Below are positions 1 through 8,093 of a DNA stretch of 64,000 bases, one piece after another. The notes beneath the pieces are model-generated. The model ran no database searches and was not told the origin of the DNA. It saw only the letters and a list, made by a program, of their open reading frames with translations. The stretch comes from Rhizobium leguminosarum (GTDB lineage Bacteria; Pseudomonadota; Alphaproteobacteria; Rhizobiales; Rhizobiaceae). A program made the position numbers and the translations under genes. Within the stretch, counting starts at the first letter, position 1. The number at the start of each line of letters is the position of its first letter. The stretch spans positions 62,001-126,000 of the forward strand of contig NZ_MZMU01000025.1 in the NCBI RefSeq assembly GCF_004123835.1, written 5' to 3'.

Positions 1-383
1 ACATGGGCGATCTCCATGCCCTCAGGCGGTTCCGGCAGATTGGCGATCGTCAGGTTGCTGACGGGAATGTCGAGCACCTCGTTTTCGCCTTCGACGAAGA
101 AATGGTGATGGTCGGAAACATTGGTGTCGAAATAGGTCTTGGCGCTCTCAACGGCGAGAACGCGGATGAGACCGGCTTCCGTGAATTGGTGCAGCGTGTT
201 GTAGACGGTTGCCAAGGACACCGGCACGCCGGCGGCAACCGCCTCTTCATGCAGTTCCTCGACGGTCAAATGCCGGTCGCCCTTGGCAAACAGGAGGTCG
301 CCGAGCGCGACGCGCTGGCGGGTGGGGCGCAGGCCTGCACCGCGCAGCCTTACCTCTATTGCGATCGGGAATGCACCCGTCAT
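1..383 (-). CDS. irr: Iron response regulator Irr (Fur family), C-terminus beyond window edge
   Basis: Fur-family transcription factor that in rhizobia represses haem synthesis and iron-storage genes when haem is scarce and is degraded or inactivated when haem is present. About 127 codons are visible, starting at ATG 383; an ATG at 410 is followed by a stop after two codons, so 383 is the only good start. The N-terminal winged-helix region (LRPTRQRVALG, then VSLATVYNTLHQF) and the three-histidine motif at residues 92-94 (SDHHHFF), which separates Irr from Fur and Mur and is a known haem-binding site, are present. There is no N-terminal Cys-Pro haem motif, as usual in rhizobial Irr. Divergent from fabA, the common arrangement in Rhizobiaceae. 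Confidence 0.93.
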   Translation of the reverse strand, partial: MTGAFPIAIEVRLRGAGLRPTRQRVALGDLLFAKGDRHLTVEELHEEAVAAGVPVSLATVYNTLHQFTEAGLIRVLAVESAKTYFDTNVSDHHHFFVEGENEVLDIPVSNLTIANLPEPPEGMEIAH

Positions 384-684
384 CAAAACCAACTCCGGTT
401 ATTCTGGCATAAAGCAATCATGTTTCTTTAAGCGGTATAACTTTTGCATCGGAGCCTTTCAATAGTTCAATGGGGACGGGAGCCTGATAAACGCGGCAAA
501 AACGGGCTTTTGACGCAAATAGGTCTGGTCCCAGCCCTAGCCTTCCTGTATGCGACCACCAAATAATGGCGCAAGCCTGGTCCGGGGCGATGAATGAAGC
601 TGCCTTGCTTGTGCTTCATTTTCTGAAGAACTTGGACTACACGTTCACATCCATCGGCTTGACGCGGGGGGAAAAAGAAACTTT
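384..684. promoter_or_regulatory. irr-fabA divergent intergenic region
   Basis: About 300 bases without a gene. It must hold the promoters of both irr and the fabA operon. An 8-bp hairpin (593-600 pairing with 613-620) followed by a short T stretch lies about 65 bases before fabA and could be a weak attenuator or simply leader structure. I could not assign a convincing -35/-10 pair, nor an iron-control element for Irr. Confidence 0.4.
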
Positions 685-1200
685 ATGACGACCAGACAAT
701 CCAGCTTCTCGTATGAAGAACTCATCGCTTGCGCACATGGCGAGCTGTTCGGCCCCGGCAATGCGCAGTTGCCCCTGCCGCCCATGCTGATGGTTCACCG
801 CATCACGGACATTTCCGAAACGGGCGGCACCTTCGATAAGGGCTACCTCAGAGCGGAATACGACGTACGCCCGGACGACTGGTATTTCCCCTGCCATTTC
901 GAAGGCAATCCGATCATGCCGGGCTGCCTCGGTCTCGACGGCATGTGGCAGCTGACCGGTTTCTTTCTGGGTTGGCTCGGCGAAGAAGGCCGCGGCATGG
1001 CGCTTTCGACCGGCGAAGTGAAATTCAAGGGCATGGTCCGGCCACAGACGAAGCTGATCGAATATGGCATCGATTTCAAACGTGTCATGCGCGGCCGTCT
1101 GGTCCTCGGCACCGCCGACGGCTGGCTAAAGGCGGACGGCGAGACCATATATCAGGCGGCCGATCTTCGCGTCGGTCTATCGAAAGACAAGACGGCCTGA
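685..1200 (+). CDS. fabA: 3-hydroxydecanoyl-ACP dehydratase/isomerase FabA
   Basis: Dehydrates 3-hydroxydecanoyl-ACP and isomerises trans-2- to cis-3-decenoyl-ACP, the branch point for unsaturated fatty acids made by the type II synthase in the cytosol. The protein has 171 residues, the normal FabA length. The catalytic His71 (FPCHFEGNPIMPGC) and Asp85 (GLDGMWQL) are both in place and the proline of the HFxxxPxMPG signature is present. It is followed after 45 bases by fabB and then fabI, so the three form one operon that makes and elongates cis-unsaturated chains. The ATG at 685 has a purine-rich stretch (GGGGGGAAAAAG) upstream. Confidence 0.96.
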   Translation: MTTRQSSFSYEELIACAHGELFGPGNAQLPLPPMLMVHRITDISETGGTFDKGYLRAEYDVRPDDWYFPCHFEGNPIMPGCLGLDGMWQLTGFFLGWLGEEGRGMALSTGEVKFKGMVRPQTKLIEYGIDFKRVMRGRLVLGTADGWLKADGETIYQAADLRVGLSKDKTA

Positions 1201-1245
1201 AACCGCATTTCGAGCGGCTGACGAAAACAACAAAGGTTTGATCAG

Positions 1246-2478
1246 ATGAGACGGGTAGTTGTCACAGGTCTGGGTGTCGTGTCCTCGATCGGAAACGACG
1301 CAGCCGAAGTCACCGAATCCTTGCGGCAGGCAAAGTCGGGTATCTCCTTTTCGAGCGATTTTGCCGAACATGGGTTCAAGTGCCAGGTCTGGGGCAGTCC
1401 CAAGCTCGGTTCGGCGGAACTTGCCGAACTGGTTGACCGCCGCGCCATGCGTTTCCTGTCGCAGGGCGGCGCCTGGAACCATGTGGCCATGAAGCAGGCG
1501 ATCGCCGATTCCGGCCTGGAAGAGAAAGACTACGCTCAGAACGAGCGTACCGGCATCATCATGGGCTCTGGCGGTCCGTCCACTCGCACCCTGATCGAGG
1601 CCGCCGAAATCACCGTCAAAAACAACAGCCCGAAGCGCATCGGCCCCTTCGCCGTGCCGAAGGCGATGTCCTCGACCGCATCGGCCACGCTCGCCACCTG
1701 GTTCAAGATCCACGGCGTCAATTATTCGATCTCGTCGGCTTGCTCGACGTCGGCGCATTGCATCGGCAACGCCGCCGAGATGATCCAGTGGGGCAAGCAG
1801 GACGTGATGTTCGCAGGCGGCCACGAGGATCTCGATTGGACGATGTCCAACCTCTTCGACGCCATGGGCGCCATGTCCTCCAAATATAACGACACGCCGG
1901 ACAGCGCCTCGCGCGCCTATGACGTCAACCGCGACGGTTTCGTCATTGCCGGCGGCGCCGGCGTGCTGGTGCTCGAGGAGCTGGAGCGCGCCAAGGCCCG
2001 CGGTGCCAAGATCTATGCCGAAATCGTCGGCTACGGCGCAACCTCTGATGGATACGACATGGTCGCCCCCTCGGGCGAAGGCGCTATCCGCTGCATGCGC
2101 CAGGCGCTCGCCACCGTCAAAGGCGATGTCGACTACGTCAACACCCACGGCACCTCGACGCCGGTCGGCGACAGCAAGGAAATCGGCGCCATCCGCGAAG
2201 TATTCGGCTCGAAGATCCCGCATATCCAGTCGACCAAGTCGCTGACCGGCCATTCGCTGGGGGCTGCCGGTGTGCAGGAATCGATCTATTCCCTGCTGAT
2301 GATGCAGCAAGGCTTCATCGGCGAAAGCGCCCATATCACCGAGCTCGATCCCGAATTCGAAGGTGTCCCGATCGTGCGCAAGCGCATCGACGACGCCAAG
2401 ATCGACACTGCCCTCTCCAATTCCTTCGGCTTCGGCGGCACCAACGCCACGCTCGTCTTCCAGCGCTATAACGGATAA
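1246..2478 (+). CDS. fabB: 3-oxoacyl-ACP synthase I FabB
   Basis: Beta-ketoacyl-ACP synthase that elongates the cis-3-decenoyl-ACP made by FabA, committing chains to the unsaturated pathway. At 410 residues it has the usual FabB/FabF length. The thiolase-fold catalytic triad is visible: Cys166 in SSACSTSAH, His301 in VNTHGTSTP and His336 in LTGHSLGAAG, plus the glycine-rich C-terminal loop SNSFGFGGTNA. It sits between fabA and fabI with short gaps (45 and 7 bases), so co-transcription is very likely. Pairing with fabA makes FabB rather than FabF the better call. Confidence 0.95.
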   Translation: MRRVVVTGLGVVSSIGNDAAEVTESLRQAKSGISFSSDFAEHGFKCQVWGSPKLGSAELAELVDRRAMRFLSQGGAWNHVAMKQAIADSGLEEKDYAQNERTGIIMGSGGPSTRTLIEAAEITVKNNSPKRIGPFAVPKAMSSTASATLATWFKIHGVNYSISSACSTSAHCIGNAAEMIQWGKQDVMFAGGHEDLDWTMSNLFDAMGAMSSKYNDTPDSASRAYDVNRDGFVIAGGAGVLVLEELERAKARGAKIYAEIVGYGATSDGYDMVAPSGEGAIRCMRQALATVKGDVDYVNTHGTSTPVGDSKEIGAIREVFGSKIPHIQSTKSLTGHSLGAAGVQESIYSLLMMQQGFIGESAHITELDPEFEGVPIVRKRIDDAKIDTALSNSFGFGGTNATLVFQRYNG

Positions 2479-2485
2479 TAATAAT

Positions 2486-3292
2486 ATGACGGGAATCATG
2501 CAGGGTAAGCGCGGGCTCGTCATGGGCGTCGCCAACAACCACTCGATCGCCTGGGGAATTTCAAAAGCTCTCGCCGCACAGGGTGCGGAACTCGCCTTCA
2601 CCTATCAGGGCGATGCGCTCGGCAAGCGCGTCAAGCCGCTTGCTGCCGAGGTCAGCTCGGATTTCGTGCTGCCCTGCGACGTCGAGGACATCGCCTCGGT
2701 CGATGCCGTCGTCGATGCGATAAGCGAGCGCTGGGGCAAGCTCGATTTCATCGTCCATGCCATCGGCTTTTCCGACAAGAACGAGCTGAAGGGTCTCTAC
2801 GCCGATACGACGCGTGAGAATTTCAGCCGCACCATGGTCATTTCCTGTTTCTCCTTCACCGAGATCGCCAAGCGCTGCGCTCCGTTGATGGAAGATGGTG
2901 GTGCGATGCTGACGCTGACCTATAATGGCTCGACGCGCGTCATCCCGAATTACAACGTCATGGGGGTTGCCAAGGCGGCGCTCGAGGCTTCGGTGCGTTA
3001 TCTCGCCGCCGACTACGGCCCGCGCGGCATCCGCGTCAATGCCATTTCCGCCGGCCCGATTCGTACGCTTGCCGGCGCCGGCATCTCCGATGCGCGCGCG
3101 ATCCTCTCCTGGAACCAGCGCAATGCGCCGCTGCGCAAGACCGTGACCATCGACCAGGTCGGCAACTCGGCTCTCTACCTGCTTTCCGACCTTTCCTCCG
3201 GCGTCACCGGCGAAATCCACTTCGTCGACGCCGGCTTCAACGTCACCTCCATGCCGACGCTGGAAACGCTGCGCAAAGCGGACGTCGAATAA
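2486..3292 (+). CDS. fabI: Enoyl-ACP reductase (NADH) FabI
   Basis: Reduces trans-2-enoyl-ACP in the last step of each elongation cycle; short-chain dehydrogenase fold and target class of triclosan. The ATG at 2486, seven bases after the fabB stop, gives 268 residues, the normal FabI length; ATG 2498 is a possible alternative. The N-terminus has the FabI-type nucleotide loop (GVANNHSIAWGI). The catalytic Tyr156 and Lys163 fit the Y-x6-K spacing (YNVMGVAK), and the SAGPIRTLAG loop is typical. Rhizobia often carry two FabI paralogues; this is the one linked to fabAB. Confidence 0.94.
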   Translation: MTGIMQGKRGLVMGVANNHSIAWGISKALAAQGAELAFTYQGDALGKRVKPLAAEVSSDFVLPCDVEDIASVDAVVDAISERWGKLDFIVHAIGFSDKNELKGLYADTTRENFSRTMVISCFSFTEIAKRCAPLMEDGGAMLTLTYNGSTRVIPNYNVMGVAKAALEASVRYLAADYGPRGIRVNAISAGPIRTLAGAGISDARAILSWNQRNAPLRKTVTIDQVGNSALYLLSDLSSGVTGEIHFVDAGFNVTSMPTLETLRKADVE

Positions 3293-3304
3293 GAGTCTTG
3301 TTCC

Positions 3305-3594
3305 GATAGCAGAAGATTATTGCCAGGCTGAAGCGGGAAGGCTTCGAAGTCGTTTCGATCAAAGGCTCGCACCACAAGCTTCGAAGACGTAGTCAGACCA
3401 TCATCGTTCCGCACCCGAAGAAGGATCTGCCGATCGGCACCGCGCTCTGCATAATTCCTTAAATCGGAATCGATTTAAGGATAAAATTATGCAGCACTTC
3501 AAAGTGCTACAGCGTCCTTTGCGCGTCTAAAAAGACGCGCGGCGCTGTAGAGATTGCGAAACAGGCCGGATGGAATGCGAGTGACAAATCATGA
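3305..3594 (+). pseudogene. hicA: hicA toxin gene, broken by a palindromic repeat and lacking a start
   Basis: The frame from 3310 encodes a clear HicA core: KIIARLKREGFEV, then KGSHHKLRR and VPHPKKDLPIGT, the double-stranded RNA-binding-like toxin fold with its active-site His in GSHH. At about 3445 the reading runs into a repeat element and stops at 3460-3462. After the element, from 3550, the HicA C-terminus resumes in the same frame (EIAKQAGW) and ends in TGA at 3592-3594, overlapping the hicB ATG by four bases as in intact hicAB operons. No start codon fits: an in-frame TAG stands at 3307-3309, and restoring DSRKII needs one extra base near 3313. So the toxin is dead by at least two lesions. 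Confidence 0.85.
3445..3550 (+). repeat. Palindromic repeat family B, copy 1 (inside hicA)
   Basis: About 105 bases made of nested palindromes: CTTAAATCG/CGATTTAAG, GCACTT/AAGTGC, and an outer CTACAGCG/CGCTGTAG enclosing CGCGTCT/AGACGCG. Related copies lie at 30252, 43391, 44000 and 50141. It interrupts hicA between the codons for PIGT and EIAKQ. The family resembles the Rhizobium intergenic mosaic elements (RIME). Confidence 0.85.
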
Positions 3595-3986
3595 AATATT
3601 TCATTGCCATCGTGCATAAGGACAAGGACAGCCCTTTCGGGATCAGCTTTCCAGATCTGCCGTCGGTATTCTCCGCCGCCGATAAGGAGGAGGATCTGAT
3701 TGCAAACGCCATCGAAGCGCTTCGCCTCTGGGCAGAAGATGAAACCCTGCCGATGCCGTCCTCATACGACGAGATGAGTTCCCGGCAGGATATCCGCGAG
3801 CAACTGGCCGCCGGTGCTTTTCTGACGCGTGTTCCCTTTATCGAAGATACGACGCGCACCGTTCGAGCCAATGTCACCTTCGACAAAGGCATGTTGGATG
3901 CAATCGACAAGGCCGCGAAAGAGCGCGGCCTGACCCGTTCGGCTTTTCTTGCGAGTGCTGCCCGCAAGGAAATCGAGGCTGCGTAA
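3591..3986 (+). CDS. hicB: HicB-family antitoxin
   Basis: Antitoxin of a type II HicAB module: it binds the HicA RNase and represses its own promoter. The 131 residues split into an N-terminal HicB partial-RNase-H-like domain (FGISFPDLPSVFSAADKEEDL) and a C-terminal ribbon-helix-helix DNA-binding part (ANVTFDKGMLDAIDK, GLTRSAFLA). The ATG overlaps the TGA of the broken hicA. With the toxin destroyed this gene no longer has a local partner; it may survive as a regulator, as anti-toxin protection against another HicA, or simply be decaying. The frame itself is intact. Confidence 0.85.
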   Translation: MKYFIAIVHKDKDSPFGISFPDLPSVFSAADKEEDLIANAIEALRLWAEDETLPMPSSYDEMSSRQDIREQLAAGAFLTRVPFIEDTTRTVRANVTFDKGMLDAIDKAAKERGLTRSAFLASAARKEIEAA

Positions 3987-3989
3987 AGC

Positions 3990-5006
3990 TTATTTCTTCG
4001 CCCAGAGAACCTTGAACCGGGCGTTGCGGCAGGTTTCGCCGCTTTCCCTGAAATTCGCCGCCAGAACCGGCTCGTAAGGCAGGCCGCGATTGGCGACGAG
4101 CATCAGGCGGCCGCCGCCGCGAAGGGCGGATCCGGCGGTCTTGATCATTGCCTGGCCGAGTGCCGGCTCGGCCGCGTGTCCCTCATGGAAGGGCGGGTTC
4201 ATGATGACGAGATCGTATTTGTCTTTGACCGGTTCGCCCGCCAGATCGTGCCAGAAGAAGCGCGCAGGCGCGTTCGGGCAGTTCTCCGCCAGATTATCCC
4301 TGGCAGCCTCCAGAGCTGCGTGATCGGCCTCGTAGAGGTCGAGGCGCGTCAGTCCACGCGACTTCTGGGCCAGCTCGACGGAGAGATAGCCCCATCCGGC
4401 GCCAAAATCCGCAACGTCGCCGGTGAAATCCTCAGGCAGGCGCGAGGCAAGCAGTTCCGATCCGGCATCGATGCGGTCATGCGAGAACATGCCGGCGGTT
4501 GCATTGAAACGGCCGTCGACACGCACCGGCGCCTTTGCCAGCTTGGAGATAATCTCGTCGGCATCCGCCGGCCGGCCAAACCAGAAGGCGACGCCATGAT
4601 ATTTCGGCATATGGTCGACGGCGAGATTGAAACCTTCCATCCGCTTGCGCAGCGGCTGGATGCCGTCTTCCTTGGCGCCGGCAACGACGATCAGCCCGCC
4701 GAGCCGCGTACGGGCGATAGCAGCGGCAAGATTGGCCTCGTTCTCACCCTTGTGCTTGGTGCAGAGCACCAGAGCCGCATCGTAGTCCTCGCCGTTGATC
4801 TCCGGCTTCGCTTCGATCCGCTGGGCCAGCAGCTGCCGATAGAGCGGCCGGAAGCCCTGGACGGCACTGAGCGAGGCGGCGAAGCCTTCCGGCAGCGCAA
4901 AGCCTGCCTCGGCGCCGAGGAAGAGCACGCGCTCGCCCTCGCCGGGCGCCGCGACTGTGCCGCTGGCAAAGGGATGGAACAGGGTCTTCAGCGTCTCGCT
5001 GCTCAT
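3990..5006 (-). CDS. RsmC-like 16S rRNA guanine-N2 methyltransferase
   Basis: Class I S-adenosylmethionine methyltransferase. The C-terminal half has the SAM loop (DFGAGWGYLS) and the NPPFH motif (IMNPPFHEGH) of N2-guanine rRNA/DNA methyltransferases; the N-terminal half looks like the degenerate duplicate domain of RsmC, which methylates G1207 of 16S rRNA. The start is placed at ATG 5006 (MSSETLKTLF), 338 residues, the family length; upstream in-frame sequence would run into a RIME-type repeat. The repeat edge supplies an AGGA near the start. Specific substrate is inferred from the family. Transcribed toward hicB, with only three bases between the stop codons. Confidence 0.82.
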   Translation of the reverse strand: MSSETLKTLFHPFASGTVAAPGEGERVLFLGAEAGFALPEGFAASLSAVQGFRPLYRQLLAQRIEAKPEINGEDYDAALVLCTKHKGENEANLAAAIARTRLGGLIVVAGAKEDGIQPLRKRMEGFNLAVDHMPKYHGVAFWFGRPADADEIISKLAKAPVRVDGRFNATAGMFSHDRIDAGSELLASRLPEDFTGDVADFGAGWGYLSVELAQKSRGLTRLDLYEADHAALEAARDNLAENCPNAPARFFWHDLAGEPVKDKYDLVIMNPPFHEGHAAEPALGQAMIKTAGSALRGGGRLMLVANRGLPYEPVLAANFRESGETCRNARFKVLWAKK

Positions 5007-5020
5007 GGTCTCGTCTCGTC

Positions 5021-5128
5021 CTAAAGCATGTCGCGCAAAAGTGTTCAGCGGTTTTGCGAGCACGACATGCGCAAAACCAAAGACCTGAAGTGCGGCAAGC
5101 GATCTGAACGATCGCACCGCGCTTTAGG
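5021..5128. repeat. RIME-type palindromic repeat family A, copy 1
   Basis: 108 bases bounded by CTAAAGC and GCTTTAGG. Two palindromes: GCATGTCG ... CGACATGC containing CAAAA/TTTTG, and a second one around GCGATCTGAACGATCGC. Its length and structure match the described RIME1 elements of Rhizobium. It lies between the pnp terminator and the methyltransferase start. Other copies: 26269, 40835 and 53330. Confidence 0.88.
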
Positions 5129-5132
5129 ATAC

Positions 5133-5162
5133 AAAAAAGGGCGCGGAAGCATTCCCGCGCCC
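5133..5162 (-). terminator. Intrinsic terminator of pnp
   Basis: On the minus strand an 8-bp stem (5155-5162 with 5139-5146, GGGCGCGG/CCGCGCCC) is followed by six T (5138-5133). It begins 22 bases after the pnp stop codon. Confidence 0.88.
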
Positions 5163-5184
5163 GGTATTGAATCTGGAAGGCGGC

Positions 5185-7323
5185 TTATTCGGCCGCTTCT
5201 TCCTTCTTCTTCTCGTTCGGGATTTCCTGGCCGGTGGCCTGGTCGACGACCTTCATCGACAGGCGAACCTTGCCGCGTTCGTCGAAGCCGAGCAGCTTGA
5301 CCCAGACCTTGTCGCCTTCCTTGACGACGTCCTGCGTCTTGGCAACACGCTCGGAAGCGAGCTGCGAGATGTGGACGAGGCCGTCACGGGCGCCGAAGAA
5401 GTTGACGAAGGCGCCGAAGTCGGCGGTCTTGACGACCGTGCCTTCGTAGACCTGGCCGATCTCAGGTTCGGCAACGATCGAGTGGATCCACTTGCGGGCC
5501 GCTTCGATCTCCTTGCCGGAGGAGGAGGCGATCTTGACGGTGCCGTCGTCCTCGATGTTGATCTTCGCGCCGGTCTTTTCGACGATTTCGCGAATGACCT
5601 TGCCGCCGGAGCCGATGACTTCACGGATCTTGTCGACCGGGATGTTCATGACTTCGATGCGCGGAGCGAATTCGCCGAGCTGGCCGCGGCTTTCGGTGAT
5701 GGCCTTGGACATTTCGCCGAGGATGTGGACACGACCGCCTTGGGCTTGGCCAAGGGCGACCTTCATGATCTCTTCGGTGATACCGGTGATCTTGATGTCC
5801 ATCTGCAGCGAGGTGATGCCGTCGGCGGTACCGGCGACCTTGAAGTCCATATCGCCGAGGTGGTCTTCGTCACCGAGAATGTCGGACAGGACAGCGAAGC
5901 GATCGCCTTCCAGGATCAGACCCATGGCGATACCGGCAACCGGCTTTGCCAGCGGAACGCCGGCGTCCATCAAAGCGAGCGAGGTACCGCAGACGGTCGC
6001 CATCGAGGACGAACCATTCGACTCGGTGATCTCAGAGACGACGCGCAGCGTGTAGGGGAACTGCTCAGGTGTCGGCAGCATCGGACGGATCGCGCGCCAT
6101 GCGAGCTTGCCGTGGCCGATTTCGCGGCGACCCGGGGAGCCCATGCGGCCGGTCTCGCCAACCGAGTAGGGAGGGAAGTTGTAATGGAGCAGGAAGCGCT
6201 CCTTGTACATGCCCGTCAGGCTGTCGACATACTGCTCGTCTTCGCCGGTGCCGAGCGTGGCAACCACGATCGCCTGGGTTTCGCCGCGGGTGAACAGCGC
6301 CGAACCGTGGGTGCGCGGCAGAAGGCCGACTTCCGAAACGATCGGACGGACGGTTTCGAGGTTGCGGCCGTCGATGCGGCTCTTGGTGTCGAGGATGTTC
6401 CAACGGACGATCTTCGCCTGCAGATGCTTGAAGATCGCGCCGACTTCTTCAGGTGTGTACCGGGCTTCGCCTTCCTCGGGGAGGAAGTGCGCCTTCACCT
6501 TCGCCTTGACGGCGTCGACGGCGGCGTAGCGATCAGCCTTCTGGGTGATCTTGTAGGCTTCGCGAAGTTCACCTTCGGCAAGGCCGAGCATCTCGGTTTC
6601 GAGAGCGGAGTAGTCTTCCGGCTGGAAGTCGCGCGGCTCCTTGGCGGCCACTTCGGCGAGCTTGATGATCGCGTCGAGAACTGGCTGGAAGCCCTTGTGG
6701 CCGAACATGACGGCGCCGAGCATGACGTCTTCGTTAAGTTCCTTGGCTTCGGATTCCACCATCAGCACGGCGTCATAAGTGCCGGCGACGACGAGATCGA
6801 GGCTCGATTCGTCCATCTCGTCGAGATGCGGGTTGAGAACGTATTCGCCGTTGATGTAGCCGACGCGCGCACCGCCGACGGGGCCCATGAAGGGAACGCC
6901 GGACAGCGTCAGCGCAGCCGAGGTGGCAACCATCGACAGCACGTCGGGATCGTTTTCGAGGTCATGCTGGATAACGGTAACGACGACCTGCGTGTCGTTC
7001 TTGTAGCCCTCAGGGAAGAGCGGGCGGATCGGGCGGTCGATCAGGCGGGAAACCAAGGTTTCCTTTTCGCTCGGACGGCCTTCGCGCTTGAAATAGCCGC
7101 CGGGGATCTTGCCGGCTGCGTAGGTCTTTTCCTGGTAGTTGACGGTGAGCGGGAAGAAGTCCTGGCCGGCCTTCGGCGCCTTGGCCGAGACGACGGTGGC
7201 GAGAACAACGGTTTCGCCGTAGGTGGCGAGAACCGCGCCGTCGGCCTGACGGGCGATCTTGCCGGTTTCGAGCTTCAGCGGGCGGCCGGCCCACTCGATT
7301 TCCACTGTGTGTGTATCAAACAT
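5185..7323 (-). CDS. pnp: Polyribonucleotide nucleotidyltransferase (PNPase)
   Basis: Phosphorolytic 3'-5' exoribonuclease and RNA-tailing enzyme, a trimer and degradosome component. The ATG at 7323 (MFDTHTVEIEW) gives 712 residues, the normal length. Order of domains: first RNase PH domain (from about residue 10), all-alpha linker, second RNase PH domain (about 330-550), KH domain near 563 (IGSGGKVIREIV) and S1 domain near 622-690 (GTVVKTADFGAFVNF, HISQL), then a lysine/glutamate-rich tail. It lies downstream of rpsO as in most proteobacteria. The 348-base gap before it holds two strong hairpins that probably serve RNase III/PNPase autoregulation, as known in E. coli. Confidence 0.97.
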   Translation of the reverse strand: MFDTHTVEIEWAGRPLKLETGKIARQADGAVLATYGETVVLATVVSAKAPKAGQDFFPLTVNYQEKTYAAGKIPGGYFKREGRPSEKETLVSRLIDRPIRPLFPEGYKNDTQVVVTVIQHDLENDPDVLSMVATSAALTLSGVPFMGPVGGARVGYINGEYVLNPHLDEMDESSLDLVVAGTYDAVLMVESEAKELNEDVMLGAVMFGHKGFQPVLDAIIKLAEVAAKEPRDFQPEDYSALETEMLGLAEGELREAYKITQKADRYAAVDAVKAKVKAHFLPEEGEARYTPEEVGAIFKHLQAKIVRWNILDTKSRIDGRNLETVRPIVSEVGLLPRTHGSALFTRGETQAIVVATLGTGEDEQYVDSLTGMYKERFLLHYNFPPYSVGETGRMGSPGRREIGHGKLAWRAIRPMLPTPEQFPYTLRVVSEITESNGSSSMATVCGTSLALMDAGVPLAKPVAGIAMGLILEGDRFAVLSDILGDEDHLGDMDFKVAGTADGITSLQMDIKITGITEEIMKVALGQAQGGRVHILGEMSKAITESRGQLGEFAPRIEVMNIPVDKIREVIGSGGKVIREIVEKTGAKINIEDDGTVKIASSSGKEIEAARKWIHSIVAEPEIGQVYEGTVVKTADFGAFVNFFGARDGLVHISQLASERVAKTQDVVKEGDKVWVKLLGFDERGKVRLSMKVVDQATGQEIPNEKKKEEAAE

Positions 7324-7540
7324 GTCTTGTCCTTCAATGCGGGAGCACGCGCCATCGCCGATATCAAGGCGCAGCGCACAGTCGACCGCAATCAATGTGA
7401 CGTATCACGGGCAAGACAACGGGAGGCTTTTCATCCTCGGTTTCCTCGGGCGTTCCTGAGAAACCGGGCCAAAGCTCATTGACAAGCCTTGGCCGAAAGC
7501 ATCCGGCAATCCTGCCCCATGACAGGTCAACGGTTGGTTT

Positions 7541-7567
7541 GGCAGATCCGGCCCATCCGGGTCTGCC
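7541..7567 (-). promoter_or_regulatory. Hairpin in pnp leader
   Basis: An 11-bp stem with wobble pairs (7541-7551 with 7557-7567) and a five-base loop lies 218 bases before the pnp start in the rpsO-pnp gap. By analogy with E. coli the pnp leader hairpin is an RNase III target used in autocontrol; here that is inference. Confidence 0.5.
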
Positions 7568-7636
7568 GGTCGTTCCACCGCTAAAAGATAGGGCGCGGCT
7601 GGAACATTTCATCGGGAGCCTTGTCCCGAAACAGAT

Positions 7637-7665
7637 CCGGCGGGCGCTCGGAAAGCGCCCGCCGG
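7637..7665 (-). terminator. Hairpin directly after rpsO
   Basis: A perfect 12-bp GC-rich stem (7637-7648 with 7654-7665, five-base loop) starts seven bases after the rpsO stop. It lacks a real U tract (GTTT follows), so it is better read as a partial terminator or mRNA-end/processing structure between rpsO and pnp. Confidence 0.6.
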
Positions 7666-7671
7666 ACAATC

Positions 7672-7941
7672 TTAGCGGCGGATACCCAGGCTCGTGATCA
7701 ACTTGGAATAGCGGCCTTCATCCTTCTTCTTGAGATAATCAAGAAGCGAGCGGCGGCTCGAAACCATCGTCAGCAGGCCACGGCGGGAATGGTTATCCTT
7801 CTTGTGGTCCTTGAAGTGTTCGGTCAGGTTGTTGATGCGTTCGGTCAAGATCGCGACCTGGACTTCCGGAGAACCGGTATCGCCTTCAACGGTCGCATAT
7901 TCCTTGATCAGTGCAGACTTGCGCTCAGCAGTGATCGACAT
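7672..7941 (-). CDS. rpsO: 30S ribosomal protein S15
   Basis: Primary 16S rRNA binding protein of the 30S central domain. 89 residues, the standard length, with the S15 signature (LTERINNLTEHFKDHKKD, HSRRGLL and LLDYLKKKD). A strong ribosome site (AGAAAGGA) stands before ATG 7941. The gene precedes pnp on the same strand, and a stable hairpin follows it, which matches the S15-PNPase arrangement known across proteobacteria. Confidence 0.97.
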   Translation of the reverse strand: MSITAERKSALIKEYATVEGDTGSPEVQVAILTERINNLTEHFKDHKKDNHSRRGLLTMVSSRRSLLDYLKKKDEGRYSKLITSLGIRR

Positions 7942-8093
7942 CGGGTGATCCTTTCTAAGAGGAGGAGATTAAAGTCGCCAAAAGCCGGGATGTCGTCCAG
8001 CTTTGGCCGTGAATGCAAACGGGCGTACCCGATGCTGGCGCTGCCTATAAACCAAATATGGATCGATGGAAAGAGGGGTCGTCCTTGGCGGCT

